A DNA stretch of 64,000 nucleotides from Acinetobacter sp. ANC 3929 (GCF_000369405.1 NZ_KB850001.1:96001-160000), one strand, 5' to 3'. Positions 1-8,225 are shown, counted from the stretch's first letter. Notes: a model not told the origin generated them from the letters alone. Program-made: numbers and translations.

Positions 1-310
1 GAAAGCAGCCGAGCTTTAATGGTCCGCGTATTGAGCCTGAAAATTCTGCGGCGAGAGAGTATAAGCCTGAAGCTTGGTTTAGAATGTGTTTACACTCCAA
101 CATCACATTCTTACCTACGGCAGTTGGAATTAAGCCTTTAGCGTGTTGACGAATAAATAATTGGGTTTGTAATTCTGATTCAATATGTGCGATTGCGGCA
201 GAAATAGATGGAGAAGATACATGTATCTTCTCCGAAGCAATAATGATGCTGCCACATTCAGCAGTTGCAACAAAGTATTCCATTTGTCTTAAAGAAATTC
301 GATTTAACAC
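1..310 (-). CDS. LysR-family transcriptional regulator, N-terminal part (cut by window edge)
   Basis: The minus strand reads from a GTG at 310 through about 103 codons to the left edge. The protein opens with LNRISLRQMEYFVATAE, then SSPSISAAIAHIESELQTQL, which is the helix-turn-helix of LysR regulators, followed by the usual linker region. An ATG at 283 is an alternative start but would cut into the conserved N-terminus. The effector-binding domain lies outside the window. It sits directly downstream of, and co-oriented with, the DUF1028 and RidA-family genes, so it is the likely regulator of this locus and of the divergent monooxygenase operon. The family is clear; the target is inferred from position. 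Confidence 0.85.
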   Translation of the reverse strand, partial: MLNRISLRQMEYFVATAECGSIIIASEKIHVSSPSISAAIAHIESELQTQLFIRQHAKGLIPTAVGKNVMLECKHILNQASGLYSLAAEFSGSIRGPLKLGCF

Positions 311-345
311 TTTGGATACATCTCCATTGTATATCCCAAAAAAGT

Positions 346-1017
346 TTATTCATTTCCTGGAACACCATAGCTAGGAGCACTTGTTGGGTCTAAAGCTCTT
401 AAAACATAATCATCAACTTGAGGTTCATATATTTGCCATAGTGCTATAAGTTCAGAAATGGGTTGATCTGACCAGTCCACTCGCAAATCGATAATTGGCC
501 ACTCCAATTTGTCAACAACCAAGAGGCCAGCAGAATGTACATCTCCAGCTTCACCACCTGCTTGTTCTCCAGCTTTTAGTGCATACAGCAGGCGCTCAGC
601 TAAAGTGCCTTTACTTTGCTCGAAATGTTCTAGCATGACGCTTGTAACCAGATCATTATCAAGTAAATTTCCTGCACAAACCACATGTGTCCCAATGTGT
701 TGAGCATAGATGCCTAATGTATTTTTCCCGCTAAATGCAAAGGGTTTATTGACTGTATCAAGTAAACTCAATTGGCGATATTCAATAAAGTCAGTATTTT
801 TTGTTAACTCAGTAATCGCATTTTGGGGTGAAATATTATATTTAGCCATTTCAAGTAAAATGTTGGCCAGTTGAGGGTCTGTTATATTTTGACTGGCTGC
901 GACACCGACACCTGCCTTGGCTCGTATACATCTTGATGCGACAGCAGGAGAGGATGAACTGATCGCTGCACCAAACTGTCCTGTTTCACTACATCTAGCA
1001 ATGATTGAAAATGTCAT
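346..1017 (-). CDS. DUF1028 family putative Ntn-hydrolase
   Basis: This 223-residue protein begins MTFSIIARCSETGQFGAAIS, the typical opening of DUF1028 proteins, and has GVGVAASQ near residue 37 and the AGEQAGGEAGDVHSAGLLVV stretch near residue 150. The family is assigned an N-terminal nucleophile hydrolase fold, but its substrate is not established. The gene follows the RidA-family gene by 14 bases and precedes the LysR gene, so the three are probably co-transcribed. A role in hydrolysing an amide or a reactive intermediate of the neighbouring amine pathway is inference only. Confidence 0.82.
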   Translation of the reverse strand: MTFSIIARCSETGQFGAAISSSSPAVASRCIRAKAGVGVAASQNITDPQLANILLEMAKYNISPQNAITELTKNTDFIEYRQLSLLDTVNKPFAFSGKNTLGIYAQHIGTHVVCAGNLLDNDLVTSVMLEHFEQSKGTLAERLLYALKAGEQAGGEAGDVHSAGLLVVDKLEWPIIDLRVDWSDQPISELIALWQIYEPQVDDYVLRALDPTSAPSYGVPGNE

Positions 1018-1031
1018 GTTGCTCTCGTTTT

Positions 1032-1445
1032 TTAGTCTGGAATAACTGCTGTTGCATCAACTTCTACAAGCCATTCAGGACGTGCCAAGGCGGAAACAAC
1101 GAGCCCTGTTGAAACGGGATAAACACCTTTGAGCCATTTACCCACTACGCGATACACATCTTCACGATAGCGTGGATCTATGATGTATATAGTAATTTTA
1201 CAAATATCGGCCAATTCTCCACCTGCTTCTTTGAGGAGCATGTCAATGTTATACATTGCTTGTTCGGTTTGGCCAGTAACATCCGCAAGAGCAACACTTT
1301 CCGATGTGTCGAGATTCTGTCCGATTTGTCCGCGCAGAAAAACAGTTCGACCACGTGCAACGACAGCTTGGCAAAGATCATTATCTAAGTTCTGTTCTGG
1401 ATAGGTTTTTTGGGTGTTAAATGTACGAATACGAGTATGTTTCAC
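1032..1445 (-). CDS. RidA/YjgF/UK114 family protein
   Basis: This is a 137-residue protein of normal Rid-family length, with FLRGQIGQNLD near residue 36, a central ADVTGQTEQAMYNID helix and a C-terminal VEVDATAVI strand. Canonical RidA proteins deaminate reactive enamines and imines using an arginine in a PxR motif. Here the matching segment reads YPVSTGLVV, so serine stands where the arginine is expected. The protein is therefore more likely a non-archetypal Rid subfamily member with another activity. It is the first gene of the leftward RidA-DUF1028-LysR set and diverges from the monooxygenase operon. Confidence 0.85.
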   Translation of the reverse strand: MKHTRIRTFNTQKTYPEQNLDNDLCQAVVARGRTVFLRGQIGQNLDTSESVALADVTGQTEQAMYNIDMLLKEAGGELADICKITIYIIDPRYREDVYRVVGKWLKGVYPVSTGLVVSALARPEWLVEVDATAVIPD

Positions 1446-1829
1446 TGCATAATCCTAGGTGAATAATTATGTTTATCTAGTATGCGCATTTCGTGTGTAG
1501 TCACAATTTTTGTTTTCCTTTCTATTAATTTACTTTTTCCGCATTAATGACAATATTTAAACTATATTCTAAATAAATTTATTTATTTCATGTGGTTATG
1601 GTCTTGGTTCGGCTTTTTTGAGTCACTTGTTCTGAATATCCTATTTTCTCTTTGTTTCACTGCTACCTATATTTTTCCTAAAAGCGTTGTGTGTCGTTTT
1701 GATATTTCATTTCCTAAAAACAGGAATATGAAGGAAACCCAAACAACATGAAATCGATAGTTGAAAGTGAACCTATTTAAACGTTCACAAAAGTTGTTTT
1801 GAACAACTTAAACCATTCGACAAGGAAAA
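1446..1829. promoter_or_regulatory. Divergent regulatory region of the monooxygenase/Rid locus
   Basis: This 384-base AT-rich spacer separates the leftward RidA-family start from the rightward monooxygenase start. No gene was found in it. It contains three inverted repeats on the monooxygenase side: TTCCT-N6-AGGAA at 1712-1727, GTGAAC-N10-GTTCAC at 1767-1788, and a perfect 8-3-8 palindrome at 1791-1809. It must hold both divergent promoters, but no -35/-10 pair stands out well enough to call. Confidence 0.6.
1767..1809. promoter_or_regulatory. Two adjacent inverted repeats, candidate operators
   Basis: GTGAAC (1767-1772) and GTTCAC (1783-1788) form a 6-bp inverted repeat with a 10-bp spacer. 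Immediately after it, AAGTTGTT (1791-1798) and AACAACTT (1802-1809) form a perfect 8-bp inverted repeat around TTG. The second ends 12 bases before the ribosome binding site of the monooxygenase, a position suited to repression. Binding by the LysR protein encoded at the left edge is inferred. Confidence 0.5.
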
Positions 1830-1832
1830 ATG

Positions 1833-3122
1833 ATGAACTTAGATAAGTTAGAAATAGATACGGTAGTGGTTGGTGCCGGTCAGGCTGGGGTAGCGATGAG
1901 TGAGCACCTGACCGAATTAAAAATTCCACATGTAGTGCTAGAAAAAAATCGTATTGCGGAAGCATGGCGTACACGTCGCTGGGATTCATTGGTCGCGAAT
2001 GGACCTTGTTGGCATGATCGATTTCCTAATATGGAGTTTGATACTGATCCAGATACTTTTGTGCATCATGATCAAGTTGCTGAATATTTTGAAAAATATG
2101 CAAAACAATTTAATGCTCCAATTCATACCAATGTTGAAGTCAAAAAAGTTCAATTAAATAAGCAAGGTGCTGGTTTTATTGTTGAAACATCTACAGGTAC
2201 ATTGACGGCACAACGTGTTGTAGTGGCAACGGGACCTTTTCAAAAAGCAATTATTCCCCCAATTGCCCCTAAAAATGATGGTTTATATCAAATCCATTCA
2301 GATCAATATAAAAATCCCAAGCAAATACCTGATGGCGCTGTTTTAGTCATTGGCTCTGGTTCTTCTGGTGTACAAATTGCGGATGAGTTAAATCGTGCAG
2401 GTAAAAAGGTGTATTTATCGGTAGGGGCACATGAGCGTCCTCCACGAGTTTATCGTCAGCGTGACAATGTTTGGTGGTTAGGTGTATTGGGAGGCTGGGA
2501 TAGCAGTAAGACAGATACGGGGCCTTTGAAAGGTTTGGCTGTCAGTGGGGCACATGGTGGGCACTCTATTGATTTTAGACGCCTCGCGTTAGAAGGCATC
2601 ACGCTGTTGGGCATGACGAAACAGTTTGAAGGCGAGAAAGTCAGCTTTCAAAGTGATTTACAAAAGACATTACAAGAAAGCGATAAGGCCTATTTTGAGT
2701 TTTTAGATGCTGCGGATGCTTATGTGCAACGTACGGGTATTGATTTGCCTGAAGAGCCCGAAGCTTGGACTGTATTAGATGATGCGGACTGTATTCAGCA
2801 ACCAATTCTAGAACTTGATTTAGCTCAACAGGGTATTACCACAATCATTTGGGCATCAGGCTTTGGTTTTGATTATAGCTGGCTAGATGTGAATGCTTTT
2901 GATCTGAATGGTAAGCCACAGCATAAACTTGGTATATCAACCGAACCTGGCATTTATTTTATTGGTCTGCCTTATTTATATGGCCGTGGCTCAAGCTTCA
3001 TTTGGGGCGTCTGGCATGACGCAAAACGGGTTGCAGGACACATTGATATTCAACGTAATTATTTGGAATATCAAGATAAAAACCAAAGAAAAGTAATCAA
3101 TAAAGAAGAAAAAACTGCATGA
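1833..3122 (+). CDS. Flavin-dependent monooxygenase (FMO/YUCCA/CzcO-like)
   Basis: This protein of about 429 residues has an FAD-binding Rossmann motif, VVGAGQAGVAMSEHL, near residue 15 and a second nucleotide-binding motif, VIGSGSSGVQIADEL, near residue 171. Between them is GLYQIHSDQYKNP, resembling the linker of class B flavin monooxygenases. Such enzymes oxygenate amine, sulfur or carbonyl substrates using NAD(P)H and O2. Two in-frame ATGs lie at 1830 and 1833; the AAGGA at 1822-1826 is 6 bases from the second, so that start is preferred. It leads an operon with a permease and an aminotransferase. The substrate is unknown; an amine or amino acid is suggested by the neighbours. Confidence 0.82.
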   Translation: MNLDKLEIDTVVVGAGQAGVAMSEHLTELKIPHVVLEKNRIAEAWRTRRWDSLVANGPCWHDRFPNMEFDTDPDTFVHHDQVAEYFEKYAKQFNAPIHTNVEVKKVQLNKQGAGFIVETSTGTLTAQRVVVATGPFQKAIIPPIAPKNDGLYQIHSDQYKNPKQIPDGAVLVIGSGSSGVQIADELNRAGKKVYLSVGAHERPPRVYRQRDNVWWLGVLGGWDSSKTDTGPLKGLAVSGAHGGHSIDFRRLALEGITLLGMTKQFEGEKVSFQSDLQKTLQESDKAYFEFLDAADAYVQRTGIDLPEEPEAWTVLDDADCIQQPILELDLAQQGITTIIWASGFGFDYSWLDVNAFDLNGKPQHKLGISTEPGIYFIGLPYLYGRGSSFIWGVWHDAKRVAGHIDIQRNYLEYQDKNQRKVINKEEKTA

Positions 3123-3169
3123 GATAAGTTTTAAATTTAAGCGTTTAATCTCCACACGAGGAGGAGCAC

Positions 3170-4573
3170 ATGACGGTAAGAAATAATAAGCAAGGAAGCA
3201 GCTCAATTCATCAAGTCAAAGTGGTGAGTAAAAAACAATTAAGTTTATTTAATTTAATCGCAATTGCTGTTGGCTTAGTGCTATCACAAGGTGTGATGGT
3301 TGTTATTTTGCAAGGATTTGGATTGAGTGGAATAAGCTTCTTTATCCCGCTCATCATTGGATTTCTTTTAGCGCTTACTTATGCGGCATCTTTTGCGGAG
3401 CTAGCACTATTAATCCCTAAAAATGGCAGTATAAGTGATTATAGTCTGGTTGCAACGGGACATTTACCAGCAATGCTTTCAGTCTTCTGCGGTTATATCG
3501 TGGTCGCGATGTTCGCTGTTTCTGCTGAGCTTATTTTAATAGATGGTGTTGTACAAAAAATATTTAAGATTGATGTTCCATATTTTGGAATTGGTTTTCT
3601 TATCCTATTTATGTCAGTCGGTCTAAATCTACTCAAAATTGATATTTTCTCAAAAGTACAGAATACCTTGGCTTTCATCATGGTCCTTTTGCTGCTTTTA
3701 CTTGGTCTCTGTGCCATTAGCGGTTGGTTTTATCCACATACGCAAGTCGTTGATTATAAATTTACTTTTGATACCAATACGGTGGCGCTGGTTGCTTTGG
3801 CTTTTTGGGGATTTGTGGGCGCAGAATTTGTCGTTCCGATGATCGAAGAATCCAAAGATGCGAGTAAAAATATCCCAAAATCGATGTATATCGGGTTAAC
3901 CACCATTTTTATAACGATTTCATTATATGGGCTGGGTGCGCTTTATTTCTTACCAAAAGAGCAATTGGTTAATTCTTTGACTCCCCATATTGAATATGCA
4001 ACGGCTGTATTTGGGCAGACAGGCTTATTATTTATTGCTGTAGGTGCTGTTTTTGCAACCTTAAGTACTTTAAATACGACGCTGGCTGCCTTACCACGTA
4101 TGTTGCAGGGCATGGCAGTGAATAAGCAGGTTTTATCTGTTTTTGCTCGCATCAATAAGAAAAATAATGTGCCTTGGGTAGGTGTCCTGTTTATTGCCTT
4201 CATTATTATGATACCCATGCTGTTCTCACACAGCGAAACAGAAGTTATTAAAGTCCTTCTTACCGCAGCGTGTATCTCTTGGTTGATCGCATATGTGATT
4301 GCACATACGAATGTGATCGTTTTGCGAAAACGCTACCCGCATATGATACGACCTTATAAAGCACCTTTTTACCCATTCCTCCAAATGATTGGAATTATCG
4401 GGATGGTTCTTACAATTTTCTATGCCGTTCCTACGCCAGATTTGCGAATCAAAATATTTACTTGGGTTGGCATCGTTATTGGCTTAACCACAATCATAAG
4501 CATTCTTTGGATCAAATTGGTAATGAAGAAGCAGCTCTTTCAACCTGAATCAATCGAAAGCTTGATGAAATGA
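3170..4573 (+). CDS. APC superfamily amino acid/amine permease
   Basis: This is a 467-residue inner-membrane protein with about 12 hydrophobic segments. It opens with LFNLIAIAVGLVLSQGVM, equivalent to the first helix of APC permeases, and has GFVGAEFVVPMIEESKDASK near residue 212, the helix-6 motif of amino acid transporters. A GAGGAG ribosome binding site precedes the ATG. The gene lies 47 bases after the monooxygenase and 28 bases before the aminotransferase, so it probably imports the amine or amino acid used by them. Specificity cannot be read from the sequence. Confidence 0.85.
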   Translation: MTVRNNKQGSSSIHQVKVVSKKQLSLFNLIAIAVGLVLSQGVMVVILQGFGLSGISFFIPLIIGFLLALTYAASFAELALLIPKNGSISDYSLVATGHLPAMLSVFCGYIVVAMFAVSAELILIDGVVQKIFKIDVPYFGIGFLILFMSVGLNLLKIDIFSKVQNTLAFIMVLLLLLLGLCAISGWFYPHTQVVDYKFTFDTNTVALVALAFWGFVGAEFVVPMIEESKDASKNIPKSMYIGLTTIFITISLYGLGALYFLPKEQLVNSLTPHIEYATAVFGQTGLLFIAVGAVFATLSTLNTTLAALPRMLQGMAVNKQVLSVFARINKKNNVPWVGVLFIAFIIMIPMLFSHSETEVIKVLLTAACISWLIAYVIAHTNVIVLRKRYPHMIRPYKAPFYPFLQMIGIIGMVLTIFYAVPTPDLRIKIFTWVGIVIGLTTIISILWIKLVMKKQLFQPESIESLMK

Positions 4574-4601
4574 AATTAGAATTTTAACAAGGAGTAATAA
4601 C

Positions 4602-6002
4602 ATGAATCAGTTATCAACAACACAAATCACGGAAATTTGGCAAAAAGATAAATATCACCATATTCATCCATGGACTGACTTTGCAACATTTAAAGATGAA
4701 GGAGCCATGATCCTTGCGCAAAGTGAAGGGTGTTATGTTTTTGATGCTGAAGGTAATAAATATCTCGATGGTATCGGTGGTTTATGGTGTGTGAATGTGG
4801 GTTATGGGCGTCAAGAAATAGCAGATGCTATTTCAGAACAGATTATGCAAATCCCATATTATTCGGCATTTGGGCATCATACCTCTATTCCTGCTGCAAA
4901 ATTATCGGCAAAAATAGCTGAATTGGCACCTGGGAATCTTAATCATGTTCTATTTGGCTGCGGTGGTTCAGTTGCCAATGATACTGCCGTTCGACTCATT
5001 CACTTTTATTTTAATCAACTTGGTAAACCAACGAAGAAAAAATTAATTTCCCGAAAAGATGGTTATCACGGGAGTACATATATCAGTATGTCATTAACTG
5101 GGGTTGAGTTTGACCATATCGGATTTGATATCGAGCGTGAATTGGTGCATCACATTTCCTGCCCTAATCCATATCGCAGGGCTGAAGGTCAAAGCTTAGA
5201 GGAGTTCTGTGATGAAAAGGTTCAGGAATTAGAAAATAAAATCTTGGAATTAGGCCCAGACAATGTTGCTGCTTTTTTTGCGGAACCAATTATGGGCGCA
5301 GGTGGGGTAATTGTACCGCCTGCTGGCTACCATAAGAAAACTTTAGAGGTTTGCCGTAAGTATGGTGTGCTGTATGTATCAGATGAAGTCGTTACCGCCT
5401 TTGGTCGCTTAGGACACTTTTTCGCGTCAGAGTCTGAATTTGGGATTGTCCCAGATATTATTACCTGTGCCAAAGGCTTATCTTCTGGCTATTTACCTTT
5501 GGGTGCAACCGTTATTTCTGATGATATTTATGACGTCATTAGTAAGCCTCAGGCAGATGGCGCGCTATTTACGCATGGTTTTACCTACTCTGGTCATCCC
5601 GTTTCTTGTGCCGCAGCCTTAAAAAATATTGAAATTATCGAACGCGAAAATTTACTTCAACATGTGAATGACGTTGGTCAATATTTTGAAGATCAATTAA
5701 AAACCTTGGTGGACTTGGACATTGTGGGTGAGGTACGTGGTAAGAAATTTATGATGTGTATTGAAAACTTGGCCAATAAGCGAACTAAAGAGCTTTTTCC
5801 GAGCTCAGTCAATGTCGGATCTCGCATTGCAGATTATTGCCAAAAAGATGGTCTTATTATTCGCCCTGTGGGTCATATGAATATTATGTCGCCACCTTTG
5901 ATCTTAAATAAAGAACATGTGGATTTCATCATCAGAACATTGCGGAAAGCAATTTTAAACACAATCGCTGATCTAAAAGGTGAAGGTTATTTAGCTGCTT
6001 AG
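4602..6002 (+). CDS. Class III PLP-dependent aminotransferase
   Basis: This 466-residue enzyme is of normal length for omega-amino acid/putrescine:pyruvate aminotransferases. It has LDGIGGLWCVNVGYGR near residue 55, the cofactor-phosphate segment GCGGSVAND near residue 122, YVSDEVVTAFGR near 257, and the PLP lysine in DIITCAKGLSSGY (Lys291). An AAGGAG site precedes the start. Enzymes of this group move terminal amino groups from diamines, beta-alanine, taurine or similar donors to pyruvate or 2-oxoglutarate. It ends the operon, followed 7 bases later by a strong terminator. The donor is not determined. Confidence 0.85.
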   Translation: MNQLSTTQITEIWQKDKYHHIHPWTDFATFKDEGAMILAQSEGCYVFDAEGNKYLDGIGGLWCVNVGYGRQEIADAISEQIMQIPYYSAFGHHTSIPAAKLSAKIAELAPGNLNHVLFGCGGSVANDTAVRLIHFYFNQLGKPTKKKLISRKDGYHGSTYISMSLTGVEFDHIGFDIERELVHHISCPNPYRRAEGQSLEEFCDEKVQELENKILELGPDNVAAFFAEPIMGAGGVIVPPAGYHKKTLEVCRKYGVLYVSDEVVTAFGRLGHFFASESEFGIVPDIITCAKGLSSGYLPLGATVISDDIYDVISKPQADGALFTHGFTYSGHPVSCAAALKNIEIIERENLLQHVNDVGQYFEDQLKTLVDLDIVGEVRGKKFMMCIENLANKRTKELFPSSVNVGSRIADYCQKDGLIIRPVGHMNIMSPPLILNKEHVDFIIRTLRKAILNTIADLKGEGYLAA

Positions 6003-6008
6003 ATTTTG

Positions 6009-6055
6009 AAAAAGTAAGATTCAAAGCAGAAGTATTTGAATCTTACTTTTTCTTT
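6009..6055 (+). terminator. Rho-independent terminator after the aminotransferase
   Basis: A perfect 17-bp stem pairs 6009-6025 with 6035-6051 around a 9-base loop, and the right arm ends in a run of T. It closes the monooxygenase-permease-aminotransferase operon, so the porin gene that follows probably has its own promoter. Confidence 0.85.
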
Positions 6056-6115
6056 TCAAATTAAGTTCTTATCTTGATCACTATTATTGTTTCGAATTTT
6101 CTATATCCCTGAATA

Positions 6116-6127
6116 GTTAACGTTAAC
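6116..6127. promoter_or_regulatory. 12-bp palindrome upstream of the TorF-type porin
   Basis: GTTAACGTTAAC is a perfect palindrome 75 bases before the porin start, in the spacer after the operon terminator. It could be a regulator site for the porin gene. It does not match the repeats at 1767-1809. Confidence 0.3.
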
Positions 6128-6202
6128 CGCAATTGAATGACTTGCTTTTTTTAATAGAGGCAGAGGAAGTCACATTCTAAATTTTTAAAAAAGGAATTTT
6201 AC

Positions 6203-7039
6203 ATGCTGAGATTTCATCAAGGCTTGATAGCAATGCTGCTGTTTTCTGGTTCTGTTTATGCAGAAGATAGTAATAAAAAAATGAATATCTCTGGTTCATT
6301 AACATTCGTTTCTGATTATGTTCTGCGTGGTGCAACGAATTACCCTGAAAAATCAGATGTGACTTTACAGGGTGTTTTAACACTGAGTTATGACAATATC
6401 TATGTGAGTTATTTTGGTTCTAAGTTGGGGTATTCTTTTTCTGAGTTGCAGCATAAAAATAAAATTTTAAACGATCCTCAATTAACTGATCGTGAGAAAA
6501 CTGCAGGTATAGATGCATTAACAAAGCCATCATCAGATTACTATGAGCATGATCTTATTTTAGGTTATAAAACTAGCTTAGATAAATGGGATTTAGATTT
6601 TAATTTGGCGACCTATCTATATCCTGGTGGGGAAAATACAACCAGTGTCGAGATGGGTATTTTTTTGAATCGGTTGTTGAATGACAGCATAGGAAATAGC
6701 ATAAATTTTACACTGCAAACCTATTTAAATGATGTTGTTTATGCAAATCAATTGGATACCTACTTAACCTTGAGCTATCTCCATCCTTTGCCCAATAATT
6801 TTAGTCTCGGTCTTTCTAGTGCATTTTCATATTTTAATGATAATGGGAAATATGAAGGTGGTTTATTTCTGAATACGACTGAAGACTTTGCGTGGAGATT
6901 TAGCGCTGTTGAGTTATCTCGTCCAATTTTAAAAGATCAGAACGCTTTAGTATCAATGAAGTATATGTTTGGTGGTGAAAATCGCTCTGGAGAAGCGCAG
7001 AAGAATATGCCTGTTTTTAGTGTAAGTTATAATTTTTAA
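6203..7039 (+). CDS. TorF-family putative outer-membrane porin
   Basis: This 278-residue protein has a cleavable signal peptide, MLRFHQGLIAMLLFSGSVYA. The mature part starts with MNISGSLTFVSDYVLRGATN, the signature SDYVxRG stretch of the TorF/CHP02001 family. Alternating hydrophobic strands follow, with a terminal aromatic in VSYNF as in outer-membrane beta-barrels. An AAAGGAA site precedes the ATG. Its position next to the permease operon suggests it lets the same substrate cross the outer membrane, but it is separated from that operon by a terminator. Confidence 0.78.
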   Translation: MLRFHQGLIAMLLFSGSVYAEDSNKKMNISGSLTFVSDYVLRGATNYPEKSDVTLQGVLTLSYDNIYVSYFGSKLGYSFSELQHKNKILNDPQLTDREKTAGIDALTKPSSDYYEHDLILGYKTSLDKWDLDFNLATYLYPGGENTTSVEMGIFLNRLLNDSIGNSINFTLQTYLNDVVYANQLDTYLTLSYLHPLPNNFSLGLSSAFSYFNDNGKYEGGLFLNTTEDFAWRFSAVELSRPILKDQNALVSMKYMFGGENRSGEAQKNMPVFSVSYNF

Positions 7040-7093
7040 GGTGTATTGGCCTTTGTTTAAAAAGCTTCGCTATACTGCAAATATTGAAGCAGC

Positions 7094-7129
7094 AAAAAAA
7101 AGCCCTAATCTTTCGACTAGGGCTTTTTT
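7094..7129. terminator. Bidirectional terminator between porin and tRNA-Gly genes
   Basis: AGCCCTA (7101-7107) pairs with TAGGGCT (7118-7124). The stem is flanked by an A-run on the left and a T-run on the right, so it can stop the rightward porin transcript and the leftward tRNA transcript. Confidence 0.8.
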
Positions 7130-7134
7130 GAATC

Positions 7135-7210
7135 TGGAGCGGGAAAGGAGACTCGAACTCCCGACCCCAACCTTGGCAAGGTTATGCTCTACCAACTGAG
7201 CTATTCCCGC
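7135..7210 (-). tRNA. tRNA-Gly (GCC), CCA encoded
   Basis: The minus strand folds as a full cloverleaf: GCGGGAA acceptor, AGCTCAGTTGGTAGAGC D-arm, anticodon GCC within CTTGCCAAG, and GTTCGAGTC T-arm. The 3' end carries the discriminator T and an encoded CCA. Its 73-base body is identical to that of the second copy at 7252-7324, which lies upstream in the same transcript. Confidence 0.96.
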
Positions 7211-7251
7211 TAATTGAGCAGTTTTTACTAAAACTTACACTAAAAAATTTG

Positions 7252-7324
7252 AGCGGGAAAGGAGACTCGAACTCCCGACCCCAACCTTGGCAAGGTTATG
7301 CTCTACCAACTGAGCTATTCCCGC
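7252..7324 (-). tRNA. tRNA-Gly (GCC), CCA not encoded
   Basis: This is an identical copy of the neighbouring tRNA-Gly body, with anticodon GCC. After the discriminator T the gene reads CAAA, so CCA must be added after transcription, unlike the sister copy. It is the promoter-proximal gene of the pair, with 41 bases between the two bodies. Confidence 0.95.
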
Positions 7325-7333
7325 ATGCCGTGT

Positions 7334-7361
7334 ATAATACATTATGCAAAAATAGGGTCAA
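7334..7361 (-). promoter_or_regulatory. Promoter of the tRNA-Gly pair
   Basis: On the minus strand a TTGACC -35 box (7356-7361) and a TATTAT -10 box (7334-7339) are separated by 16 bases. The -10 box ends 9 bases before the first tRNA base. This is close to the sigma-70 consensus, as expected for a stable RNA gene. Confidence 0.75.
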
Positions 7362-7465
7362 TAATTTTATGCAAAGAAATTGATTATTTGCATAAAATTA
7401 AAGCACTTTCAGGATAAAAAAGCAGGGAAAAGCAAATTTTTGTACAAAAGTTTCTCTCAGATTCC

Positions 7466-7485
7466 GCTCATGTATACTAATGAGC
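7466..7485 (+). promoter_or_regulatory. Inverted repeat around a -10-like box before the BolA gene
   Basis: GCTCAT (7466-7471) and ATGAGC (7480-7485) flank TATACT (7473-7478), a good -10 box 36 bases before the BolA-family start. A weak TTTCTC -35 lies 16 bases further upstream. The repeat could be an operator; no regulator is known from the sequence. Confidence 0.4.
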
Positions 7486-7514
7486 TATCTCAATCTGACC
7501 TTACAGAGTGACTG

Positions 7515-7823
7515 ATGAACTTAGAACAACAGTTGATTGAACGTTTAAACACGCTAGCACCTACCCATCTTGAAGTGATTAATGAGTCGGCAGGGCATGG
7601 TGGATATTTCCCTGGTAAAGAATCACATTTTAAAGTCATCGTGGTAAGTGATGAATTTCAAGGACTACGTTTAGTACAACGTCATCAAAAAATTTATGCC
7701 GTTGCAGCGGAGCTGATGAGCCCTGGTCGCATTCATGCACTTGCGATTCATGCCTATGTACCGAGTGAATGGCAGGGAGAAGCTCCTGCAAGTCCTGAAT
7801 GTGCGCATGCGCCAAAAAGCTGA
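7515..7823 (+). CDS. BolA family protein
   Basis: This 102-residue protein matches BolA in length and layout: an N-terminal helix, NESAGHGGYFPGKESHFKV near residues 23-41, then LVQRHQKIYAVAAELM and the conserved IHALAIHAYVPSEW. BolA proteins act with monothiol glutaredoxins in iron-sulfur cluster handling, and some act in stress-linked morphology control. The His in the HALAIHAY segment is the conserved ligand. A SirB2-like gene follows within 6 bases, so the two are co-transcribed. Confidence 0.9.
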   Translation: MNLEQQLIERLNTLAPTHLEVINESAGHGGYFPGKESHFKVIVVSDEFQGLRLVQRHQKIYAVAAELMSPGRIHALAIHAYVPSEWQGEAPASPECAHAPKS

Positions 7824-7829
7824 GGATGA

Positions 7830-8225
7830 ATGATGGACTTACATTTACTCACTAAGATTGTGCATATGTCCGCAGTGAGCTTACTGATCATTGCTTTTGT
7901 ATTACGTGGTTCAACATTATTCGTGGGTGTACACGATCAGCAACCGAATCCAAAAGCACGTAAAGGCTTGGTTGGTTTACAGCATCTATCTTTGACCTTA
8001 ATCATTGTGACGGGTGCTGTTTTACTCAGCATGAACAACTTTGATGTGCAGCCTTGGTTTTATGCCAAAGTGATTCTGTTCTTTGTATTGTGGTCTTCTT
8101 TGATCAAAACCTATAAAAAGGACAGCAGCATTTTATTGGAACAACGCCGTGCAGGATTATTCATCGGCACAGTGGCTATGGTCGGGATTCTCGGCTTAGT
8201 GATGATTAAGCCAGTTTTTGCCTGA
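7830..8225 (+). CDS. SirB2-like integral membrane protein
   Basis: This 131-residue protein has about four transmembrane segments and the pattern LLTKIVHMSAVSLLIIAF, FVLRG, PWFYAKVILFFVLW seen in SirB2/YchQ-like proteins. The function of the family is not defined. Two in-frame ATGs (7830, 7833) follow a GAGGA that overlaps the stop codon of the BolA gene, which indicates translational coupling. Confidence 0.8.
   Translation: MMDLHLLTKIVHMSAVSLLIIAFVLRGSTLFVGVHDQQPNPKARKGLVGLQHLSLTLIIVTGAVLLSMNNFDVQPWFYAKVILFFVLWSSLIKTYKKDSSILLEQRRAGLFIGTVAMVGILGLVMIKPVFA

Noticed and set aside
7135..7324. Integration site at the tRNA-Gly pair
   Set aside because: No integrase gene and no direct repeat of the tRNA 3' end were found next to the pair; the repeat seen is the second full tRNA copy.
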